A stretch of 7,719 bases of DNA from Acidimicrobiales bacterium (GTDB lineage: Bacteria > Actinomycetota > Acidimicrobiia > Acidimicrobiales > VFJN01): contig JAFGPU010000459.1 in assembly GCA_016936035.1 (NCBI GenBank), positions 1 through 7,719 on the forward strand, read 5' to 3'. The notes beneath the pieces are model-generated. The model was given only the letters and a program-made list of their open reading frames with translations, searched no databases and had not been told where the DNA came from. Shown in pieces: positions 1 to 5,977 of this stretch; position 1 is the stretch's first letter; each line of letters starts with the position of its first letter. The translations under genes were made by a program, and so were the position numbers.

Positions 1-423
1 AGCCAGCAGGCCTACGCGTGCGCGGCGAGCGAGGAGGGGTTCATCGTCGTGGGCTTCGACGACCGCAGCGGTGGCTCCGACGCCCGGATCTGGACCTCCG
101 AGGACGGCGCCGAGTGGACCGCGCTCGAATCCGGCCTGCTCGGCGGCACCGGCGACCAGTGGGCCAGCGCCGTCACGGCGGTGCCGGGCGGCGGATGGCT
201 GGTGGCCGGCACCGACACGGCGTCCGGAGACGGTGACATCGCGCTGTGGCGCGTCACCTCGTCGGGCGAGGTCTCGCGTCGCGATCGCGGCGAGACCGCG
301 CTGTCCGGCCCGGGCGAGCAGACGGCCACCAACATCAGCGTCGACGCCGACGGCCGGGTCCTGCTGGCCGGCAGCGACTACGGCCGGGCCGGCCTGTGGG
401 AGTCCGACACCGTCGACCGCTGA
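1..423 (+). CDS. C-terminal part of a beta-propeller-like repeat protein (5' end outside window)
   Basis: An open frame runs from the first base to a TGA at 421-423 and gives the last 140 residues of a protein whose start lies outside the window. Three units of about 52 residues can be seen. Each has a hydrophobic run ending in Gly (FIVVG at 14-18, WLVAG at 66-70, VLLAG at 120-124), a short polar Asp/Gly-rich stretch, and then an aliphatic residue before Trp (IW at 30-31, LW at 82-83, LW at 132-133). The first unit also has a 'TSEDGAEW' segment (32-39), the 'S-x-D-G-x-x-W' pattern of sialidase/BNR and related propeller proteins. No catalytic residues or membrane segment are visible in this part. 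The last unit ends seven residues before the stop, so the propeller closes the protein. Function is unknown; a secreted or surface-anchored binding protein is a guess. The gene is convergent with pdxS. Confidence 0.8.
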   Translation, partial: SQQAYACAASEEGFIVVGFDDRSGGSDARIWTSEDGAEWTALESGLLGGTGDQWASAVTAVPGGGWLVAGTDTASGDGDIALWRVTSSGEVSRRDRGETALSGPGEQTATNISVDADGRVLLAGSDYGRAGLWESDTVDR

Positions 424-447
424 CCAGCGGGGCCGCCGCTCGCCGCC

Positions 448-474
448 GCACCCGGCCCGGCGAGCCGGTGGTGC
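448..474. terminator. GC-rich hairpin between convergent genes
   Basis: In the 61-base gap between the stop of the repeat protein and the stop of pdxS, GCAC-CCGGC (448-456) can pair with GCCGG-TG-GTGC (464-474). This gives nine base pairs with a two-base bulge and a 7-base loop. It sits downstream of both converging genes and could end transcription from either side. There is no T-tract, so it is not a classical intrinsic terminator, and in DNA this GC-rich a chance hairpin is possible. Confidence 0.3.
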
Positions 475-484
475 CGCCGCGGTG

Positions 485-1402
485 CTACCAGCCGCGCTCC
501 GCGAGCTTGACCTCGAGACCCTCGATCTCGTCGCCGCGCATGGCCTCGCCCAGCCCCCGGCTGACCTTGGCGAGGATGTCCGGATCGTCGTAGTGGGCGG
601 TGGCCTCGACGATGGCCTTGGCCCGGCGGGCGGGGTCGTCGCTCTTGAAGATGCCCGACCCCACGAAGGTGGCCTGGGCGCCCAGCTGCATGACCATGGC
701 CGCATCCGCGGGGGTGGCGATGCCGCCGGCGCAGAACAGCGGCACCGGCAGGGTGCCGGTCTCCGCGACCTCCTGCACCAGCGAGACGGGCGCCCGCAGC
801 TGCTTGGCCCAGTCGTACAGCTCGGCCGAGTCGGCCTGGGTGATCTTGCGGATGTCACCGAGGATGGAGCGCAGGTGGCGCACGGCCTCGACGATGTTGC
901 CGGTGCCCGCCTCGCCCTTGGAACGGATCATCGCCGCCCCCTCGCTGATGCGGCGGAGCGCCTCGCCCAGGTTGGTGGCGCCGCACACGAACGGCACGGT
1001 GAAGGCCCACTTGTCGATGTGGTGGGCCTCGTCGGCGGGGGTGAGCACCTCGGACTCGTCGACGTAGTCGACGCCCAGCGACTGCAGGATCTGGGCCTCG
1101 ACGAAGTGCCCGATGCGCGCCTTGGCCATGACCGGCACGGTCACCGCCGAGATGATGCCCTCGACCAGCTCGGGATCGCTCATGCGGGCCACGCCGCCGT
1201 CGCGGCGGATGTCGGACGGCACGCGCTCGAGCGCCATGACCGCCACGGCACCGGCGTCCTCGGCGATCTTGGCCTGCGTGGCGTCGACCACGTCCATGAT
1301 GACGCCGCCCTTGAGCATCTCGGCCAGCCCGCGCTTGACGCGCTGGGTGCCGGTGTCGTGAACAGGGACGGAGGGGGTCGCCGACTCGGTCATGCAGTCC
1401 AT
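485..1402 (-). CDS. pdxS: PdxS, pyridoxal 5'-phosphate synthase lyase subunit
   Basis: This is the synthase subunit of the DXP-independent vitamin B6 route. It joins ribose 5-phosphate, glyceraldehyde 3-phosphate and ammonia into pyridoxal 5'-phosphate in the cytoplasm, with ammonia normally supplied by the glutaminase PdxT. The 305 residues match the family length and form one (beta/alpha)8 barrel. Visible marks are KGGVIMDV with Asp37, [10 protein letters not shown] with Lys94 (the Schiff-base lysine, Lys81 in Bacillus subtilis), [10 protein letters not shown] with Lys162 (the second lysine, Lys149 in B. subtilis), and the phosphate-binding [11 protein letters not shown] (224-234) and GSGIF (248-252). 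The ATG at 1402 has GAGG (1411-1414) eight bases upstream; a second in-frame ATG at 1393 would remove three residues and has no good site, so 1402 is preferred. It is last in the six-gene run, 78 bases after htpX. No pdxT lies beside it: the next gene is convergent. Confidence 0.97.
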   Translation of the reverse strand: MDCMTESATPSVPVHDTGTQRVKRGLAEMLKGGVIMDVVDATQAKIAEDAGAVAVMALERVPSDIRRDGGVARMSDPELVEGIISAVTVPVMAKARIGHFVEAQILQSLGVDYVDESEVLTPADEAHHIDKWAFTVPFVCGATNLGEALRRISEGAAMIRSKGEAGTGNIVEAVRHLRSILGDIRKITQADSAELYDWAKQLRAPVSLVQEVAETGTLPVPLFCAGGIATPADAAMVMQLGAQATFVGSGIFKSDDPARRAKAIVEATAHYDDPDILAKVSRGLGEAMRGDEIEGLEVKLAERGW

Positions 1403-1428
1403 TCTACGGGCCTCGACCGCCGTGGCCC

Positions 1429-1465
1429 CCAGCCGGTTGGCGCCGAAGTGGACTGGAACCGCTGG
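1429..1465 (-). repeat. Imperfect inverted repeat in the htpX-pdxS gap
   Basis: In the 78-base gap between htpX and pdxS, CCAGCCGGTT (1429-1438) and AACCGCTGG (1457-1465) can pair over nine base pairs with one bulged base and an 18-base loop. In the minus-strand transcript it would fold just upstream of the pdxS ribosome binding site. It could be an intercistronic processing or stabilising hairpin, or chance. This is the largest gap in the operon, so pdxS may also have its own promoter here, though I see no convincing -10/-35 pair. Confidence 0.3.
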
Positions 1466-1480
1466 TGGCGGGCCCGTCGG

Positions 1481-2434
1481 CTACAGCTCGCGCAGCAGCG
1501 CGATGCGCTCCTCGAGCGGCGGATGGGTGTCGAACATGCGGTTGAGGCGCGACATGCGGCCCTCGGCCTCGGTGCGGGCCGCCGGCTGCTCGATCCACAG
1601 GTGGGCGGTGGCGTGGCTGGTCGAGTGCACGACGGTCGAGTCGTCGCGCAGCTTCTCGAGGGCCGAGATCAACCCCGGCGGATAGCGGGTCATCTCGACC
1701 CCCGACATGTCGGCCAGGATCTCGCGTCGGCGGCTGACGGCGCGCTGCATGGCCCGGGCGATGAGCGGCGACAGGGCCAGCAGGACGAACCCGGCGATCG
1801 ACAGCAGCGCCGCGGGACCGCCGTGGCCCCCGTGCCGGCTGTCGAAGTCGCGGTGCGAGCGCCGGCCCATGCCCCACCAGGTCATGCGCACGCCGATGTC
1901 GGCGAGCACGGCGACGATGCCCACCATGGTGACGGCCAGGGTCGAGACGAGGATGTCGTAGTTCTTGATGTGCGACAGCTCGTGCGCGATGACGCCCTCG
2001 AGCTCGATGCGGTTCATCTTCTCGAGCAGCCCCGTGGTGACCGCCACGGCGGCGTTGCGGGGGTCGCGGCCGGTGGCGAACGCGTTGGGTGCGGGGTCGT
2101 CGACCACGTACAGCCGGGGCTTGGGCAGGCCCGAGGCGATGCACAGCCCCTCGACGATGTTGTGGTAGCGCGCGTACTGCTCGACCGGTGCCGGCTGCGC
2201 CCGGCTGATGCGCAGCGCCACCGCGTCGGACTTCCAGTAGGCGAGACCGCTGGTGACGCCTGCGACCACCAGGGCGATGACGAAGCCGAGCGGTCCCCCG
2301 CCGATGAGGTAGGCGAACACGACGGCCACGAGCGCCACGAACGTCACGAAGCCGCCGATCAGCAGCCAGCTGCGGCGCTTGTTGGACGTGACCTGGTCGT
2401 ACATCGAGGCGGAGGACGAGAGCCCGAGTGCCAC
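1481..2434 (-). CDS. htpX: HtpX-type membrane zinc metalloprotease (peptidase M48)
   Basis: This is a membrane endopeptidase of the M48B/HtpX family; family members degrade damaged or misassembled membrane proteins. Of 317 residues, hydrophobic segments lie at about 22-44, 46-66, 161-182 and 207-228. The zinc site is HELSH (151-155), with His151 and His155 as ligands and Glu152 as the catalytic base; Glu238 in SRRREILAD is the likely third ligand. PNAFATGRD (116-124) and TRYPPGL (249-255) are further family signatures. A His- and Arg-rich loop (about 190-206) joins the third and fourth membrane segments. The start is uncertain. GTG at 2434 lies one base after the lemA stop, which suggests translational coupling, and is used here; ATG at 2404 begins MYDQVTSNKRR, closer to the usual family N-terminus. 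Neither has a good ribosome binding site. lemA and htpX neighbour each other in many bacteria. Confidence 0.94.
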   Translation of the reverse strand: MALGLSSSASMYDQVTSNKRRSWLLIGGFVTFVALVAVVFAYLIGGGPLGFVIALVVAGVTSGLAYWKSDAVALRISRAQPAPVEQYARYHNIVEGLCIASGLPKPRLYVVDDPAPNAFATGRDPRNAAVAVTTGLLEKMNRIELEGVIAHELSHIKNYDILVSTLAVTMVGIVAVLADIGVRMTWWGMGRRSHRDFDSRHGGHGGPAALLSIAGFVLLALSPLIARAMQRAVSRRREILADMSGVEMTRYPPGLISALEKLRDDSTVVHSTSHATAHLWIEQPAARTEAEGRMSRLNRMFDTHPPLEERIALLREL

Positions 2435-2435
2435 G

Positions 2436-2990
2436 TCAGAAGCTGACCTGGGTCGGGCCGCGCGACTCGTCGTCGGCCTGGAAGTACTCGCGCTCGGCGA
2501 ACCGGAACATGTTGGCCAGGATGTTCGACGGGAAGCTCTGCACCTTGGTGTTGTAGCGGTAGACGGTGTCGTTGTAGAACTGCCGCGCGTAGGCGATGCG
2601 CCCCTCGGTGCCGGTGAGCTCCTCCTGGAGCTGGGCGAAGTTCTGGTTGGCCTTGAGGTCGGGGTAGGCCTCGGACAGGGCGAACAGCGACTTGAGGGCG
2701 CCGGTGATCTGGTTCTCGGCCTGGGCCTGGTCGTGCGGGCCCTCGGCGCTCATGCCGGCGTTGCGCGCCTGGATGACCGCGTCGAGCGTCTCGCGCTCGT
2801 GCGCGGCGTAGCCCTTGACGGTCTCGACCAGGTTGGGGATCAGGTCGTACCGGCGCTTGAGCTGCACGTCGATCTGCGCCCACGCGTTCTCGATGCGGTT
2901 GCGCAACGAGACGAGCCCGTTGTAGCTGGCGATGACGTACAGCGCGAGCAGCACCAGCACGACGACGAGGATGATGATCAGCACGGTCAC
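2436..2990 (-). CDS. lemA: LemA family membrane protein
   Basis: This is a 184-residue LemA family protein, the usual length. A single N-terminal hydrophobic segment (about 2-21) is followed by the family core: YNGLVSLRNRIENAW (23-37), then DVQLKRRYDLIPNLVETVKGY (41-61), a long helical region, and near the end FYNDTVYRYN (138-147) with QSFPSNILANMF (151-162). LemA proteins are predicted to expose a short tail outside and a helical bundle inside, or the reverse; their biochemical role is not settled. The start is GTG at 2990 with AGGA nine bases upstream. The stop is one base from the htpX GTG, so the two are probably translated together. Pairing with HtpX suggests a shared membrane role, but nothing in the sequence says which. 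Confidence 0.95.
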   Translation of the reverse strand: MTVLIIILVVVLVLLALYVIASYNGLVSLRNRIENAWAQIDVQLKRRYDLIPNLVETVKGYAAHERETLDAVIQARNAGMSAEGPHDQAQAENQITGALKSLFALSEAYPDLKANQNFAQLQEELTGTEGRIAYARQFYNDTVYRYNTKVQSFPSNILANMFRFAEREYFQADDESRGPTQVSF

Positions 2991-3029
2991 GGCTGATCAT
3001 CCTAGGCAGCGCGCCGGACGACCCCTCGG

Positions 3030-4106
3030 TCAGCCCGAGACGGCCAGCCGCTCGTAACGCTCGATGTAGGCCTCGGCCAACCGCATCATCGAGAACTGCT
3101 GCGCTCGCTGCTCGGCGGCGGCGATGAGGCGGCGGCGCAGGTGGACGTCGTCGAGCCCGCGCGAGAGCGCCTCGGCCAGGGCGTCGCTGTCGCCGGGCGG
3201 GGTGAGCAACGAGTCGACGCCGTCGGTGGCGACGTTCGCGTAGCCGTCGAGCGCCGAGGCCACCACGACCGCGCCCGCCGCCATCGCTTCGAGCAGCACC
3301 ACGCCGAACGATTCGCCGTGCAGCGACGGGGCGCAGAAGACGTCGGCGCCCCGCATGCGCGCGGCCACGTCGTCGTCGCTGAGTCGTCCGAGCCACTCGA
3401 TGCGGGGGTCGCCGCCGTGCCGGGCCCGCAACGTGTCGGTCTGCGGGCCCGTGCCCCCCACCCACACGGTGACGTCGGCGGTCATGCGCCGGAGCGCGTC
3501 GAGCAGCACCGCCAGGCCCTTGCGCTCCTCGTGGCGGCCGACGAAGAAGATGGTGGGCCGTGTCGAGGGGGCGGCGACCGCCTTGGTGAACCGTTCGATC
3601 TCGATGCCGTTGAAGAGCAGCTCGTACGTGCCACCGAGCGCCCGCTCGGCGGTGGCGAGGGCATCCTTCGACACCGCACAGCGCAGGTCGAGGCGGCGGG
3701 CGAGCCAGCGCACCCCCGGCTTCGCGACGGCGTAGGCGGCGCTGTCACCGGAGCGGTGGAACGTGCCGAGCATCGGCGCGTTGCGGAACAGCAGCGTCGT
3801 CATCGTAGGGCCGGGCGCGAGCGGCTCGTGCAGGTGGATGACGTCGAACGCCTCGTCGCGCAGGGCCCGGATGGTACGCAGCTGCGCCGCGGGGTCGGGC
3901 GCGAGCGGTGCCACCGATCCGTTCGAGGCCGTGGGCACGCTGGCGCCGAGGGGCGTCACGCACGGATCGGGCGGCGGGCCGTCGCAGGGGGCGAGGACCC
4001 GCACGTCGACCCCGAGGCCGCGCAGGGTGCGGGCCAGGCCCAGCACCTGCGCCTGGACGCCGCCGGGGACCGTGAGGCTGTAGGGGCAGACCAGCCCGAT
4101 GCGCAC
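3030..4106 (-). CDS. pimA: PimA-like GDP-mannose:phosphatidyl-myo-inositol mannosyltransferase (GT4)
   Basis: This is a GT-B fold glycosyltransferase of family GT4. PimA moves mannose from GDP-mannose to the 2-position of phosphatidyl-myo-inositol on the inner face of the membrane, the first committed step to PIMs. The 358 residues fit the family (mycobacterial PimA is slightly longer). The N-terminal acceptor domain starts MRIGLVCPYSLTVPGGVQ with the glycine-rich loop at 15-16; HLHEP is at 91-95 and GTFH ends at His117, matching the key His118 of Mycobacterium smegmatis PimA. The C-terminal donor domain has GRHEERKG (190-197) with Arg191 and Lys196, and the E-x7-E motif Glu265...Glu273 in GESFGVVLLEAMAAG. 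The GTG start at 4106 is set by homology, because no ribosome binding site is evident. It lies 45 bases after the acyltransferase, as in mycobacteria. Other GT4 acceptors cannot be excluded by sequence alone. Confidence 0.9.
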   Translation of the reverse strand: MRIGLVCPYSLTVPGGVQAQVLGLARTLRGLGVDVRVLAPCDGPPPDPCVTPLGASVPTASNGSVAPLAPDPAAQLRTIRALRDEAFDVIHLHEPLAPGPTMTTLLFRNAPMLGTFHRSGDSAAYAVAKPGVRWLARRLDLRCAVSKDALATAERALGGTYELLFNGIEIERFTKAVAAPSTRPTIFFVGRHEERKGLAVLLDALRRMTADVTVWVGGTGPQTDTLRARHGGDPRIEWLGRLSDDDVAARMRGADVFCAPSLHGESFGVVLLEAMAAGAVVVASALDGYANVATDGVDSLLTPPGDSDALAEALSRGLDDVHLRRRLIAAAEQRAQQFSMMRLAEAYIERYERLAVSG

Positions 4107-4151
4107 GGCGTCAGCGTAGTGCTGCGGGACGGTGGCGCCGGACGGCGGGGC

Positions 4152-5048
4152 TCACAGGCGGACCGGGCCGGCCTCGTCGCGGTCGCTGGGCCAGTTCGGT
4201 TGCATCAGGTGCCACTGCTCCGGTGCACGCCGGATGAGCTGCTCGAGGCTGTCGGCGAGCGCCTGGGTGATGCGGGCGACGTCGGCCCGGAACGTGCCCC
4301 GTCGCTCGGTCGGGAGCGGGGGCAGGACGACGCCGTGGTGGTTGCGCCCCTGATCGTAGACGGCGGCGGGGAGCAGAGGCGCCCCGGTGCGCAGGGCGAG
4401 TGCGGCGGGGCCCGACGGCAGGGTGGTCTTCTCGCCGAAGAAGGTGACCTCGACGCCGCCGCCGTTGATGTCGCGGTCGCACAGCAGGGCGACGACGTGG
4501 CGCGCCTTGACCGCCGCGACGATCGAGCGGGCCGCGTCGGGGCCGAGCGGGACGATCTCCATGCCGATGCTCTCGCGGAACTCGACGAACCAGTCGAAGA
4601 GTCCGGGTGGATCGATGCGCTCGACCACCGCGGTGACGGGGACGCCCCGGACCCGGGTGAGCCAGTAGGCGCTCCACTCCCAGCTGCCGAGGTGGGGCAG
4701 GGCGAGGAGCGGGCCGAAGCCGGCGTCCCGGGCCTGCTCGATGTGCTCGTAGCCCTCGTAGCTGAGGCGGTCATCGAGCTCGCGCGGGCTGACCGAGGGC
4801 AAGCGGAACGATTCGCCGTAGTACCGGCCGTACGAGCGGAACACCTCGTGGACGCGCGCTCGCAGCGCCCCGCCGGCGAGCGTCGGGTCGACGCGCCGCT
4901 GGTGCCGCTCGACCATGGCGCGACGGTCGCTCTCGTGCCACGACAGCAGCCCGGCCAGCTGCGGTGCGGCCGCGTCGACGACCCGGCCCGGCACGATGCG
5001 GGCGACCGCGGCCGCGCCGCGGTAGGCGGGGGTGACCAGGTCCATCAC
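4152..5048 (-). CDS. patA: LpxL/HtrB-family acyltransferase, probable phosphatidylinositol mannoside acyltransferase
   Basis: This is a 298-residue acyltransferase of the LpxL/HtrB superfamily, the family of mycobacterial PatA (Rv2611c), which acylates the 6-position of the PimA-added mannose using acyl-CoA. The H-x4-E motif is HLGSWE (His119, Glu124). Further on are LLCDRDINGGGVEVTFFGE (188-206), with Glu200 where PatA has its second catalytic residue, and the C-terminal PEQWHLMQPNW (276-286). It has no strong signal peptide, as expected for a cytoplasmic-face membrane-associated enzyme. The frame opens with adjacent GTG (5048) and ATG (5045) codons; GGAG lies 12 bases before the GTG, a long spacing, so either could be used. 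Its place between the phosphatidyltransferase and pimA is the main reason to prefer a PIM acyltransferase over a lipid A type enzyme. Confidence 0.88.
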   Translation of the reverse strand: MMDLVTPAYRGAAAVARIVPGRVVDAAAPQLAGLLSWHESDRRAMVERHQRRVDPTLAGGALRARVHEVFRSYGRYYGESFRLPSVSPRELDDRLSYEGYEHIEQARDAGFGPLLALPHLGSWEWSAYWLTRVRGVPVTAVVERIDPPGLFDWFVEFRESIGMEIVPLGPDAARSIVAAVKARHVVALLCDRDINGGGVEVTFFGEKTTLPSGPAALALRTGAPLLPAAVYDQGRNHHGVVLPPLPTERRGTFRADVARITQALADSLEQLIRRAPEQWHLMQPNWPSDRDEAGPVRL

Positions 5049-5085
5049 GGAATTGGCTGACTCCGTTGCGCGCCCGACGAGCAGG

Positions 5086-5769
5086 TCAGCGGCGCCGGCG
5101 CTGGGCCAGGGCCTGCCGCCGCCACGTGCGATGCGTCGAGCGCGCCACCCGGCGCGAGCGCCACCGGGCGGCCAGCGGCTGCACCTGGGGAGCCGACGCC
5201 TGGCGCCAGACCTTGACGAAGCGCTGGGCGGCGGTGAACAGCGTCAGGGCGAGCATGACCCAGAGCACCGGCACCAGCAGCGACTCGAACAGCAGGCCGA
5301 ACGCGAGGAACCCCAGCCGCTCGGCACGCTCCATGAGCCCGCCGCGGGCGTCGAAGCCCAGCGACTCGGCCTTGGCCCGCTCGTAGCTGATGAGCATCGA
5401 GGCGGCGAGCACAGCCATCGGGAGCACGGCGATGCGCCCCCCCTGGGTGGAGTCGAGGTACCAGGCGACACCGCCGAGCAGCAGGGCGTCGCTGATGCGG
5501 TCGATGACCGAGTCGAAGAACGCCCCGCGCGGCGATGCCGTGCCCGACGCCTTGGCCACCGCGCCGTCGAGGACGTCGGGCACCGCGGTGAGCACGAGCA
5601 GCAGCAGACCGGCCCGGAGCGAGCCGTTGGCGATCGCCACCGATGCGGCCACGGCCATGACGAGGCCCGTGACGGTGAGGTGGTTCGCTGTGATGCCGGT
5701 GCGCCTGATCTGGCCACCGACGGGTCGCAGGCCCTTCTCGAAGGTGCTGCGCCACCGTCCATCGAACAT
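5086..5769 (-). CDS. pgsA: CDP-alcohol phosphatidyltransferase, probable phosphatidylinositol phosphate synthase
   Basis: This is an integral membrane CDP-alcohol phosphatidyltransferase of 227 residues. In this setting it probably makes phosphatidylinositol phosphate from CDP-diacylglycerol and inositol 1-phosphate, as PgsA1 does in mycobacteria, supplying PimA. The signature D-x2-D-G-x2-A-x-x8-G-x3-D-x3-D is complete (Asp65, Asp68, Gly69, Ala72, Gly82, Asp86, Asp90), except that the usual Arg after Ala is Lys73. SYERAKAE (128-135) and ERAERL (147-152) resemble the 'SY-x-KARAE ... RPER' segments of known PIP synthases. The tail 201-227 has 12 Arg in 27 residues. The ATG at 5769 is preferred: it has GGAG five bases upstream, and the family's N-terminal amphipathic helix follows. 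An upstream ATG at 5889 would add 40 Arg-rich, non-family residues. It is the first gene of the six-gene run. Phosphatidylglycerophosphate synthase is the main alternative. Confidence 0.9.
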   Translation of the reverse strand: MFDGRWRSTFEKGLRPVGGQIRRTGITANHLTVTGLVMAVAASVAIANGSLRAGLLLLVLTAVPDVLDGAVAKASGTASPRGAFFDSVIDRISDALLLGGVAWYLDSTQGGRIAVLPMAVLAASMLISYERAKAESLGFDARGGLMERAERLGFLAFGLLFESLLVPVLWVMLALTLFTAAQRFVKVWRQASAPQVQPLAARWRSRRVARSTHRTWRRQALAQRRRR

Positions 5770-5774
5770 TGCGT

Positions 5775-5778
5775 CTCC
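5775..5778 (-). promoter_or_regulatory. Ribosome binding site of pgsA
   Basis: GGAG on the minus strand, five bases before the ATG at 5769. It is the clearest ribosome binding site among the six minus-strand genes, and it decides the pgsA start against the upstream ATG at 5889. Confidence 0.7.
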
Positions 5779-5799
5779 AGATCTCACTCGGCGAGCGCG

Positions 5800-5821
5800 A
5801 CGGTCGGCTTCTCCGACCCGT
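5800..5821 (-). repeat. Leader hairpin upstream of pgsA
   Basis: ACGGTCGG (5800-5807) pairs with CCGACCCGT (5813-5821) over eight base pairs with one bulged base and a 5-base loop. On the minus strand it lies about 30 bases before the pgsA ATG and would be at or near the 5' end of the operon transcript if the candidate promoter at 5828-5856 is right. It could stabilise the leader or be a protein-binding operator. It matches no riboswitch I know. Confidence 0.35.
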
Positions 5822-5827
5822 CCCTGC

Positions 5828-5856
5828 AGAACACGCGACCGAGGGAACGCCCTCAA
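5828..5856 (-). promoter_or_regulatory. Candidate promoter for the pgsA operon
   Basis: On the minus strand, TTGAGG (5851-5856) and TGTTCT (5828-5833) are 17 bases apart, the preferred spacing for a vegetative sigma factor. The -35 matches TTGACA at four positions, the -10 matches TATAAT at only three. A small inverted repeat, GAGGG-aacg-CCCTC (5841-5854), lies over the spacer and -35 and could be an operator. Transcription would begin about 50 bases before the pgsA ATG. This is the best candidate I can see, but it is weak. Confidence 0.22.
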
Positions 5857-5868
5857 GGCTAACAACGC

Positions 5869-5923
5869 CCGGCCGCGCACCACGACCACCCCGCAGGCCG
5901 GCGCAGGGGCGACGCGCGGCCGG
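5869..5923. repeat. Perfect 10-base inverted repeat in the divergent spacer
   Basis: CCGGCCGCGC (5869-5878) and GCGCGGCCGG (5914-5923) are exact reverse complements separated by 35 bases. They lie between the pgsA and EF-G-like starts. The right arm would cover the -35 position if the TACCCT at 5936-5941 served as a -10 for the GTPase gene, but no -35-like sequence is present there. It could be a two-site operator, a cruciform, or chance in GC-rich DNA. The rest of the 5770-5977 spacer holds no gene that I can support. Confidence 0.4.
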
Positions 5924-5964
5924 TGGCAGCCCAGCTACCCTCGCCCCAGCGCCGACCAACCACC

Positions 5965-5973
5965 GAGGGGGAG
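5965..5973 (+). promoter_or_regulatory. Ribosome binding site of the EF-G-like gene
   Basis: The purine run GAGGGGGAG ends four bases before the GTG at 5978. It is the strongest ribosome binding site in the window and fixes the GTG start; the ATG at 5988 nearby is in another frame. Confidence 0.75.
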
Positions 5974-5977
5974 CCTG

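Noticed and set aside
1404..2144. A 246-codon minus-strand open frame inside htpX
   Set aside because: It is a frame-shifted shadow of htpX on the same strand, very Arg/His-rich, with no motif.
71..2446. A 791-codon plus-strand open frame
   Set aside because: It runs antisense across pdxS and htpX and through part of the left gene in another frame. Its translation is Gly/Arg/Asp/His-rich with no family motif, the usual shadow of real genes in very GC-rich DNA.
3141..5060. A 639-codon plus-strand open frame opposite pimA and the acyltransferase
   Set aside because: It is low-complexity Arg/Gly/Ala/Val/Asp-rich, and both genes on the other strand have clear catalytic motifs over their whole length.
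5770..5889. Forty-codon N-terminal extension of pgsA from the ATG at 5889
   Set aside because: The extension is Arg-rich and unlike the family N-terminus, and it covers the leader hairpin and candidate promoter. The ATG at 5769 has GGAG at ideal spacing.
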